From Mucilaginibacter sp. UBA5151 (GTDB taxonomy: Bacteria; Bacteroidota; Bacteroidia; Sphingobacteriales; Sphingobacteriaceae), in the NCBI GenBank assembly GCA_002413785.1, contig DHXR01000023.1, positions 1 through 57,704 on the forward strand: DNA of 57,704 bases, in the 5' to 3' direction. Shown here one piece after another: positions 16,621-24,067 of the stretch; the stretch's first letter is position 1; every line of letters starts with the position of its first letter. The position numbers were made by a program, and so were the translations under genes. The notes under the pieces are model-generated. The model did no database searches. It was not told the DNA's origin and was given only the letters and a program-made list of their open reading frames with translations.

Positions 16621-17643
16621 ATGAAAAAAATAATCTGCTTATCTATTCTCTGCATTTCTGCGGCAACTTCATTTGCACAAAAGGAGACTTTCGATCTTGT
16701 CACTTATACTCCACCAAAAGACTCCTTATCTATTGGTTGGCAGAAAGACGTAAGAGAGACTATGGTAAACTACAGTTTCACCAATAAAAAAAACAATAGC
16801 TGGTGCCAGATAAGTATTATAAAAAGTACAAGCAGTAAGGGAAGCATCGATCAGGATTTTGAAAGCGAATGGCAGGAACTTGTTGTAAAAAATTACAAAC
16901 CTACTGATGCACCGCAGTTGAACGAAGTACAGGAAGCTGATGGCTGGAAAATAAAAGCAGGGGGTACAAAATTTACTTTTAATAACAATGTGGCGATGGC
17001 CCTGCTTACCACCATGAGTGGATTTAACCGTTGTGTAAGTATTGTAGCTGCAACCAACAGCCAGGATTATTTAAAAGATATTGAAGCATTGCTGGCATCT
17101 GTTGATTTAAAAAAGCCAGAAACAATTACACAACCGGTAACCGGCAACAATAGTAATAATGCTACCATCATTGGTACATGGGGAATAAGCGCGAGTGACC
17201 AATCAAGCTACGCGGTAAATAACGGCATTAATGGCTACATCAGCAGACAATACACATTTAATGCAAATGGCACCTACTATTTTTATATTAAAACTTTCCA
17301 ATACGTTTTAGATAAACTTCTTTTAACAAAAGAAAACGGCACTTATCAAATCAGCGGAAATAATATTACAATCATCCCACAAAAAAGTATAATTGAAGCA
17401 TGGAGCAAAAAAGATGGTACCGATAATTGGGGCAAACTATTAAACACACAAAACATAACTTTAGAAAATCAAACCTACCAGTTTACCAAACATTACTTCC
17501 CGGGCATACATGAATGGAGCCTTGTATTGCAGGCTGATAAACCAACAAACAGAGACGGCCCTTTTAACGGTGGTACAACCTTCAGCAATGCATGGATATA
17601 TGGCATCCCATGCAACAAATGCCTCATTAAATTACCTGATTGA
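16621..17643 (+). CDS. Secreted protein with lipocalin-like C-terminal domain
   Basis: A 340 aa protein; the start at 16621 places the signal peptide (MKKIICLSILCISAATSFAQ) at the N-terminus. Residues about 180-340 (IIGTWGISASDQSSY ... YTFNANGTYYFY ... GTYQISGNNITIIP) have the strand pattern of lipocalin-like domains that bind small hydrophobic molecules. It ends with a CNKC pair. It is the last gene of the secreted cluster, before a repeat element. Confidence 0.65.
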   Translation: MKKIICLSILCISAATSFAQKETFDLVTYTPPKDSLSIGWQKDVRETMVNYSFTNKKNNSWCQISIIKSTSSKGSIDQDFESEWQELVVKNYKPTDAPQLNEVQEADGWKIKAGGTKFTFNNNVAMALLTTMSGFNRCVSIVAATNSQDYLKDIEALLASVDLKKPETITQPVTGNNSNNATIIGTWGISASDQSSYAVNNGINGYISRQYTFNANGTYYFYIKTFQYVLDKLLLTKENGTYQISGNNITIIPQKSIIEAWSKKDGTDNWGKLLNTQNITLENQTYQFTKHYFPGIHEWSLVLQADKPTNRDGPFNGGTTFSNAWIYGIPCNKCLIKLPD

Positions 17644-17789
17644 AAGTAACTAAAGAGAAAAAACAATCAGCTAATGAAGAGATTTTTCGGGTAAAATTGG
17701 GAGATAAAATTAACTAACCGTCTTATACTAAGAGCCTGTTTAAATTTTATTCAATAATAGTTTTATAGGTGTTAAAAGCACGAATTTCA

Positions 17790-18026
17790 TCCCGCCTGTC
17801 CAGGCGTGCCACCTGGACACAAAACAATTTAAGCGTTCCGCTTAAATTAAACAGCCTGTTGCTATTTTAAAGATAAAAAGATCGCCAATAACCGGCAGGA
17901 AAGCAAACGCGATTGGATGATCAAAGCATTTGAACGGGCCGGAGGGTATTTTGTCTGAACCCGAATTTTTAGAATTCAGGAATTACCGGAACGCTAAAAA
18001 TTCATAAATTCGATAAATTCGGGTTC
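17790..18026 (+). mobile_element. RAYT-derived non-autonomous element, copy e
   Basis: Hairpin TGTCCAGGCG-TGC-CACCTGGACA (17797-17819), hairpin TTTAAGCGTTCCGCTTAAA (17828-17846), then the same transposase scrap as copy d (QESKRDWMIKAFERAG) and the same large palindrome, closing with AAATTCGGGTT. The right-end TTTAAGCGGGACG hairpins are missing. The remainder of the gap 17644-18204 holds no gene. Confidence 0.65.
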
Positions 18027-18204
18027 CCGCCCGGCTACCGCCATTTGTTTTTTACTGACCAATCTCATTTTTTTTAATGACCACCGTCTTCAATTGCCCT
18101 CATAATCAGGGTTATATTTAGTAAATAATTTAACTGATTATGCGGTTGGATTATAAAATTAAAAACTAATCTATCCGCATCCTGTTATTTAGTTTTACTG
18201 AAAT

Positions 18205-18798
18205 ATGGCCAGGCGCAGTTATTATATCGTAAACGGAATAACCGGCTACCGGGTGCTTGCAGCGCCGTTGCTGCTGCTGTTGCTCTATAACCATCAGTTC
18301 ACATTATTCAAATGGATGCTTGCTTTCAGTTTTTTTACTGATGCTGTTGATGGTTACCTGGCCCGCAATTATAATGCAGTCAGTAAATTTGGTTCTACGC
18401 TTGATTCCATTGCAGACGACCTTACCGTTGGTGTCGCCATTATTGGCATGATTGTATTTAACCCCGGTTTTTTAAAAGGTGAAATCACGCTTATAGCAAT
18501 ATTGCTGACGCTTTATCTGCTGCAAATCACCCTTGCATTGATCCGTTACAGGAAAATAAGCAGTTTTCATACTTATACAGCTAAAATAGCAGCCGTATTG
18601 CAAGGCTGTTTTCTGGTATTGTTTTTCTTTTTACCAGGGCCGGTTTATAGTTTATTTTATTTAACAGCCATAATTACAATCATTGACCTTGCTGAAGAGA
18701 TTGCCCTTGTATTGGTATTGCCCGAATGGAAAAACAACGTTAAAGGGTTATATTGGGCTTTAAAAAAACAGCCAATTCCGGAAAACGATAAATTATAG
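18205..18798 (+). CDS. CDP-alcohol phosphatidyltransferase family protein
   Basis: A 197 aa membrane enzyme that should transfer a CDP-activated phospholipid head or diacylglycerol to an alcohol. The signature is complete: D46, D49, G50, A53, R54, G63, D67 and D71 (DGx2ARx8Gx3Dx3D). About five or six hydrophobic segments follow. The substrate (glycerol-3-phosphate, inositol or other) cannot be told. It stands alone between repeat e and an opposing small gene. Confidence 0.85.
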   Translation: MARRSYYIVNGITGYRVLAAPLLLLLLYNHQFTLFKWMLAFSFFTDAVDGYLARNYNAVSKFGSTLDSIADDLTVGVAIIGMIVFNPGFLKGEITLIAILLTLYLLQITLALIRYRKISSFHTYTAKIAAVLQGCFLVLFFFLPGPVYSLFYLTAIITIIDLAEEIALVLVLPEWKNNVKGLYWALKKQPIPENDKL

Positions 18799-18825
18799 TT
18801 TGAATGAATAGCTGTCAACCAGTTT

Positions 18826-18960
18826 TTAAAAAACCGGGTTTTTGAAAAAAAAGTGGAAAACGATAAAAATGATAAACAGAATTAATAAAAACAATAAAAA
18901 CAAGAGATACGGGTTCAATTTGCCGTTTTCGCTCCTCCTTAACCTTGATAAGTTTTTCAT
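18826..18960 (-). CDS. Small single-span membrane protein (44 aa)
   Basis: MKNLSRLRRSENGKLNPY is followed by about 20 hydrophobic residues and ends KNPVF. The start is supported by an unusually good Shine-Dalgarno, AAGGAGG, ending six bases before ATG; most genes here have none. A basic N-terminus followed by a helix predicts an N-in topology. The function is unknown. Confidence 0.5.
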   Translation of the reverse strand: MKNLSRLRRSENGKLNPYLLFLLFLLILFIIFIVFHFFFKNPVF

Positions 18961-19204
18961 CTTATTACCTCCTTGCATATTTTTATCTAACCATCGGTAT
19001 AAAAATATGCCCTTAAACACAACGATAAAATGACGGCGGGCACATTATCTGTAATACAGGTTATTTTCCTGTCCTGAAGGGAACCCTGCAGGCGAAGCCG
19101 ATAAATATTTAGGGACCATTCAGCATATTGGGATTTTATTCCACCTTTTCGTACCTGGGATGAGTTCGCCTGTACAGGCGTCTAAAGCAGGACCGGCGAA
19201 GAAT
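18961..19204. other. Intergenic region, nothing recognised
   Basis: No convincing gene or hairpin with a T tract. A short GTTCGCCTGTACAGGCG palindrome lies near 19165. Confidence 0.5.
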
Positions 19205-20383
19205 TCATTCTGCTTTTTTTAGGGTAATTACCGTGATCTCGGGCCAGATGCCTATCCTGCCTTTAAAACCTGAAAATCCGAACCCACGGTTAACATACAA
19301 ATACTTGCCGTTTTTTTTATACAGCCCGGCCCATTGGGGATAAAGATATTTCGCCGGACTCCATTGCCAGCCAAAAAGTTCAATGCCAAACTGCATGCCG
19401 TGGGTGTGGCCCGCAAGCGTCAGGTGAATATGTTTGCTGTGAATAAGGGTTTTGGCTTCCCAATGTGAAGGATCATGCGACATAAGTATCTTAAATTGCT
19501 CATCAGGGATTTTGGCGGTTGCTTTAACCAGGCTGCCGTATTTATGGAAGCGTCCTTTGCCCCAATTTTCGACGCCTATCAGCGCGATAGACTGGCCTTC
19601 TTTCTTTATTTCCACTGATTGATTAAGCAGCAGTTTGAAGCCAATTTCTTTTTGAATCTCCTTTAAGCGGACCATATTGGCCACTTTATCTGCTGTGCTT
19701 TTCCATTTGGTATAATCGCCGTAGTCGTGATTGCCAAAAATGGAAAATTTCCCAAACGGCGCTTCCAGTTTTGCAAAGGAACTGATCCATGGATTCATCT
19801 CCGATGCGTGGTTGTTTACCAAATCACCGGTAAAAAGCAGGAGGTCGCTTTTTTGTTTATTTACCAGATTGATACCCTTTTCGACCCCCTTTTTACTGGT
19901 AAAGCTGCCCACGTGAATGTCGGATAATTGGGTGATGGTAAACCCGTCAAAAGCGTCGGGCAGGTCGTCAAACGTTAAAGTAAGCCTGTGTACTTTATAT
20001 TTGTGCCCGCCGCCTGTCATGCCGTACAGTAAAGCCAAAAACGGAAAGGCAGCAACCACGAGGGCAAGTTCGCTAACCCATAAGTGACGGTGCTGAAAAT
20101 GGGTAAAAATCCGGCAGACGTCTTCAAACAGCAATACCGGTAATGCGGCAATTTTGGGGACAAGGGAAAGCAGCATCAGGCCCATTAGCAGGGCGGTCGG
20201 CTTTGGACTTTTCCTTACTTTATTGGTTAAGCCAAAGTACAGAACGCCGGCACCCGCAAAAAAATCAATTATCCAATAAGCCCATAAAATAAAACTTGCA
20301 TTGGTAAGCGTTTCAACTGCCTGAAAAAAATACAAGTCGGTGCCGAGCCAGATAAGAATAATATAGGGGATTCTTTTTTTCAT
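19205..20383 (-). CDS. Membrane-anchored metallophosphoesterase
   Basis: A 392 aa protein. Residues 1-125 contain four hydrophobic segments; the phosphoesterase domain follows, facing the cytosol or periplasm. The metal-binding motifs are all present: LSDIHVG (D155, H157), FTGDLVNN, FGNHDYG, MSHDP and AGHTHG. It resembles YkuE-type enzymes that cleave phosphodiester or pyrophosphate bonds in lipids or nucleotides. The substrate is unknown. Confidence 0.85.
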   Translation of the reverse strand: MKKRIPYIILIWLGTDLYFFQAVETLTNASFILWAYWIIDFFAGAGVLYFGLTNKVRKSPKPTALLMGLMLLSLVPKIAALPVLLFEDVCRIFTHFQHRHLWVSELALVVAAFPFLALLYGMTGGGHKYKVHRLTLTFDDLPDAFDGFTITQLSDIHVGSFTSKKGVEKGINLVNKQKSDLLLFTGDLVNNHASEMNPWISSFAKLEAPFGKFSIFGNHDYGDYTKWKSTADKVANMVRLKEIQKEIGFKLLLNQSVEIKKEGQSIALIGVENWGKGRFHKYGSLVKATAKIPDEQFKILMSHDPSHWEAKTLIHSKHIHLTLAGHTHGMQFGIELFGWQWSPAKYLYPQWAGLYKKNGKYLYVNRGFGFSGFKGRIGIWPEITVITLKKAE

Positions 20384-20680
20384 AAATAAATGTCCCTGAA
20401 TTTAAGGCTTTTGAATTTGATATTTTTCTTAAATCGTCCAAAAGTGGTTTGGCAGATGTATCCCCGGGGATTATAACAGGCGGGGCCGGCAAAGGTTTGC
20501 TTTTTTGTATGCTTTTGCTTAGGGCAAGTGCCGTATTATCGGAAAGGGTATTTGATTTTTTTTCTTAGATTATCTTTTGATGAACCTGAAACTTTATCAG
20601 TTCAAATTATTGCTAATTGGGCAGACTTATTTAATATTTTATATATGGTATTATCGGAGTAAGTCCGCAATTGAATAATC
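20384..20680. other. Intergenic region, nothing recognised
   Basis: AT-rich, no frame with coding character and no strong inverted repeat. Both neighbours are on the minus strand, so it should hold the promoter of the metallophosphoesterase gene, but no clear TAnnTTTG box was picked out. Confidence 0.4.
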
Positions 20681-21079
20681 CTATTCAGTTGTTCTACCAT
20701 CAAATTTTTCTTTAATAGTTTCTGCTTCGTTTTTGGTTCTGCGTATTATCCCATCTTCATGATTAGGGGGTGAATAGATTGTATATAGCTTTAAGTCTTC
20801 TTTATCTGATGTATTTATGACGTTGTGTTTTGCACCTGCAGGAACTATAACCGCATCCCCATCCTTAACCTCATATTCATTACCATCAATAATACATTTA
20901 CCCTTTCCACTTTCAAAACGGAAGAATTGATCATTTTTTTCATGAGTTTCCATACCAATTTCTTCTTTTGGCAAAAGGCTCATTAATACGATCTGGCTAT
21001 ATTTTGCAGTATATAAAACTTTACGAAAATTGCTATTTTCCAAGGTTTCCTTTTCTATATTAGTTTTGAATCCGTGCAT
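20681..21079 (-). CDS. Cupin-domain protein
   Basis: A 132 aa single-domain cupin. Motif 1 lies around GMETHEKNDQFFRFESGKG, with H and E as likely metal ligands. Motif 2 is VPAGAKHNVIN. It is often involved in small-molecule binding or sugar/oxygenase chemistry; the substrate cannot be told. Confidence 0.8.
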   Translation of the reverse strand: MHGFKTNIEKETLENSNFRKVLYTAKYSQIVLMSLLPKEEIGMETHEKNDQFFRFESGKGKCIIDGNEYEVKDGDAVIVPAGAKHNVINTSDKEDLKLYTIYSPPNHEDGIIRRTKNEAETIKEKFDGRTTE

Positions 21080-21355
21080 GATATTAATTTTTATTTAAGT
21101 TTCTTTATAACATAACAAGTGATTGCTGTTTAAGTTTGTTTATTGAAGAATTCTAATCTTTTTCAGCTTAGTCAGTAATAAAGTCCAGCGTTGGGAATAG
21201 GCCTATTTTCTCTCCACCTTTTATCTCTCATAAAATGGTTTGAAAACGTGCCGTTGATAGCGGGACACTATTTTGACTCAGATACTTTATTTGCTCTATT
21301 TAAAAACTTTCTCCGTTTTACCTTGTACTTACAGGATTAATAGCTTAATAATTTA

Positions 21356-22657
21356 ATGAAAGCCCAATTAGAAAAAGAAAAACCAAGCCGAATCATTGAT
21401 AAAATTAAAGGTTTTGTAAAAGACTTAGGGCCTGGATTTGTTACCGGGGCAGCTGACGATGACCCTACAGCTATTGCTGCATATACTCAATCAGGAGCCC
21501 AATTCGGCTATAGGTTATTATGGACTGCGTTGTTTACCATCCCGTTCATGACTGTGGTACAGCAAATGTGTGGAAAAATTGGTGCAGTTACAGGAAAAGG
21601 TCTCGCACATGTTATTAAAGAACATTATTCTAAAAAGATTTTGTACGCAACGGTAATCCTTTTATTAATTGCTAATATAATAAATATAGGAGCAGACCTA
21701 GGTGCTATGGCTGCAACTACTCAATTACTGTTCAAAATCCCTTTTATTGTTTTGCTGCTAATCATCACCTTAAGCACTTTGGCAATTCAAATTTTTATAC
21801 CATATAAGAACTATGTTAAATATTTGAAATATTTAACGTTAACATTATTAGCGTATGCAATTGTAGCGTTTATCGTTAAACAAAAATGGTCTGAGATTGC
21901 TGTATATACTTTTATACCGCATATTTCTTTTAATAAAAGTTATTTGTTAAGTGTTTTGGCAATTTTTGGTACAAATATTTCACCCTATCTGTTTTTTTGG
22001 CAAGATTCTCAAGAAGTGGAGGAAGAAGTAAAAAAAAATAAAATAAAATCAATGGGGGAAGTTACACCTCGTGTCACAACAAACTATATAAATAAATTGA
22101 AACTTGACACAATTGTGGGTATGACATTTTCCAATATCATTGTTTTTTTCATCTGTATAACAGCTGCTTCAACCCTTGGCGCACATGGAATTACTGATAT
22201 TCAAACACCTTCTCAAGCTGCAAAAGCGCTACTCCCTTTAGCTGGAAACCTGACATTTGTGTTATTCACTATTGGAATTATGGGAAGCGGACTATTAGCA
22301 GTCCCTGTCTTAGCAGGTTCCGCTTCGTATGCCTTCACTGAAAGTTTCGGATGGAAAGAAGGGCTATATTTAAAGCTAAAAAATGCATACGGTTTTTATG
22401 CAGTTATTGCAGTTGCTACTATTGCTGGATTATTTGTTAATTTTTTGGGAATTAAACCATTTCGAATGTTAATATATTCGGCTGCATTAAATGCAGTACT
22501 CGCACCGCCATTATTAATATTGATTATTTTAATTTCAAATAATAAAAAAATAATTGGAAAATATAAAAATTCCCTACTCACTAATTCACTTGGTATATTT
22601 ATCACAGTACTGATGTTCATTACGTCAATTGCCTTTTTCTTGAGCTTGGGGAAGTAA
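21356..22657 (+). CDS. NRAMP-related metal transporter, atypical signature
   Basis: A 433 aa protein with about eleven membrane segments. GPGFVTGAADDDPTAIAAYT near residues 26-44 aligns with TM1 of NRAMP transporters. The canonical metal-binding DPGN of TM1 is DDDPTA here (34-39), and the canonical MPH of TM6 is replaced by GTNISPYLFFWQDSQ near residue 205. Mn/Fe NRAMPs need these residues, so this branch may move another ion such as Mg or use H+ differently. No regulator is adjacent. Confidence 0.8.
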   Translation: MKAQLEKEKPSRIIDKIKGFVKDLGPGFVTGAADDDPTAIAAYTQSGAQFGYRLLWTALFTIPFMTVVQQMCGKIGAVTGKGLAHVIKEHYSKKILYATVILLLIANIINIGADLGAMAATTQLLFKIPFIVLLLIITLSTLAIQIFIPYKNYVKYLKYLTLTLLAYAIVAFIVKQKWSEIAVYTFIPHISFNKSYLLSVLAIFGTNISPYLFFWQDSQEVEEEVKKNKIKSMGEVTPRVTTNYINKLKLDTIVGMTFSNIIVFFICITAASTLGAHGITDIQTPSQAAKALLPLAGNLTFVLFTIGIMGSGLLAVPVLAGSASYAFTESFGWKEGLYLKLKNAYGFYAVIAVATIAGLFVNFLGIKPFRMLIYSAALNAVLAPPLLILIILISNNKKIIGKYKNSLLTNSLGIFITVLMFITSIAFFLSLGK

Positions 22658-22756
22658 TTTTTAGGTATTCTGCACAAAAGTGAGCCACTATCCTTTTTGT
22701 TGCCGGCCGGGGTACAGACGGCGAAAATCCCGTATTAAGTACAAGAGTACAACGCT

Positions 22757-23188
22757 TTATTGCCAATGCCTTACATTAAAGGCTTTGCCATTGAGTACCA
22801 CCCCATTCTCGCCGTCATTGCCAACCAGTTTAATGCTCATTTTGCGCGTCTGGCTGCCGGCATTTGACGCCGCGCCGAGTTGCGTGGTACCTCTGCTGCC
22901 GGGAGTTACGAAAGCGGTGGTTTTTTTGGTTACATGCAATACAATTATGTTTCCCTGTATGCTATATGTTCCCCGCTCGCTGCCGCGCACACTTGTTCCG
23001 CTGCCTCCGTTAACACCTTGATGCAGAAAACTGCCATCTTTGTTGAAGTCCCACTTTTCCAGCGATCCGTTTACCATTGCATAATACCGGCGGTTTACGC
23101 TGAACGTTGTATCCCGGAGGCTGGCGCCATAAGTGCTGTAACTCAAAAAAGCTAACAGCGAAATTGTTAATACTTTTAAAGCTCTCAT
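22757..23188 (-). CDS. Small secreted protein of unknown function
   Basis: A 143 aa protein with a signal peptide (MRALKVLTISLLAFLSYSTYG). The body has a beta pattern such as LEKWDFNKDGSFLHQG and GTYSIQGNIIVLHV, as seen in small lipocalin-like proteins. No neighbours share its direction closely. Confidence 0.65.
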   Translation of the reverse strand: MRALKVLTISLLAFLSYSTYGASLRDTTFSVNRRYYAMVNGSLEKWDFNKDGSFLHQGVNGGSGTSVRGSERGTYSIQGNIIVLHVTKKTTAFVTPGSRGTTQLGAASNAGSQTRKMSIKLVGNDGENGVVLNGKAFNVRHWQ

Positions 23189-23378
23189 AATAATAAGAAA
23201 TTGGTTTTGATAAGATGAGATAAATATAATGTTATTTGTAAAACATTAAAATGATCAAAATCAAATTTCACTATTTAATGTGCTTATAACCAATGTTATT
23301 TGCTGCTTAACAGTGATGTTCCTTCCCTGCAATTATAACATTTGATGTTAGATTTGCAGGGATAAATACATGGTGCCT

Positions 23379-23669
23379 TTAAACCTGTTCCATTTCCCTG
23401 GCGATAGTTAAATCATAAACTGATTGTAAACCAAGCCAATATTCGGCACTTATACCTAATGCTATTTCCAGTTTAACTGCTATCCTGGCATTTATATTCC
23501 GTTTACCCTTAAACAACTCGCTTAAGTTGCCGGGCAACATACCAATGCTTTTTGCAAAATCGGTTTTTTTCAACCCGCGTTCTTCCACTTCCTCTAACAA
23601 AAATTCACCAGGGTGGAAAGCAATGGGCGTTCTTAACTCATTACCTTCTTTATCAAATACGTTTGCCAT
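23379..23669 (-). CDS. higA: HigA-family antitoxin
   Basis: A 96 aa HTH protein. It opens FHPGEFLLEEVEERGLKKTDF, the HigA N-terminus, with an XRE helix-turn-helix at about 33-62 (FAKSIGMLPGNLSELFKGKR). It should neutralise HigB and bind the operators at 23998-24044. It is separated from higB by three bases, in the toxin-first order usual for higBA. Confidence 0.85.
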   Translation of the reverse strand: MANVFDKEGNELRTPIAFHPGEFLLEEVEERGLKKTDFAKSIGMLPGNLSELFKGKRNINARIAVKLEIALGISAEYWLGLQSVYDLTIAREMEQV

Positions 23670-23672
23670 AAG

Positions 23673-23987
23673 TTACGAATAATGATTGTTTACTTCTTCA
23701 ATACAAATAACCTCAAGTCTTGTGTTATCGCCGTCCTTTTCAATTCTGAAAATAATTCTGAATGCCTGGTTAATCCTTATTGAGTATTTACCATTAAGGT
23801 TACCAGATAATTTTTCAAAATGCAAGGACTTTAATGCCCGCAAAGTGTTTGTATTTACAGCCTGTTCCATTTGGTTAACCCTTTTAATAAAGCTTAACTC
23901 AATTTCTCTGTTAAATTTAGGTTTACCTGATGTTTCCCCGTTTTTGTAAAGCTTTACTAAATACTCGTCTTCAATAATAACACGCAT
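23673..23987 (-). CDS. higB: HigB/RelE-family toxin
   Basis: A 104 aa RelE-fold protein; such toxins cut mRNA on the ribosome. Conserved parts are ALKSLHFEKLSGNLNGKYSI and INQAFRIIFRIE. The ATG at 23987 is preferred; the frame is open to a TTG at 24005, but that lies inside the promoter/operator. It is transcribed first, followed by higA. Confidence 0.82.
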   Translation of the reverse strand: MRVIIEDEYLVKLYKNGETSGKPKFNREIELSFIKRVNQMEQAVNTNTLRALKSLHFEKLSGNLNGKYSIRINQAFRIIFRIEKDGDNTRLEVICIEEVNNHYS

Positions 23988-23997
23988 TGTTATTTGT

Positions 23998-24044
23998 TTT
24001 ACCAAATATAGGTAAATGCTTGTGTTTTACCAAAATCAGGTAAA
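23998..24044 (-). promoter_or_regulatory. higBA promoter with two operators
   Basis: Two identical inverted repeats, TTTACC-N7-GGTAAA, lie at 23998-24016 and 24026-24044, centres 28 bases apart. On the minus strand the -7 box TATATTTG (24010-24003) is inside the first, and a -33 TTTG (24034-24031) is inside the second, with 20 bases between boxes. HigA or HigBA bound to both would cover the promoter completely. The autoregulation is inferred; the repeats and boxes are directly visible. Confidence 0.75.
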
Positions 24045-24067
24045 AGAAATTAAATACCCATCCACCA

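Noticed and set aside
22680..23021. A 113-codon plus-strand frame
   Set aside because: It overlaps the secreted-protein gene at 22757-23188 on the other strand, which has a proper signal peptide.
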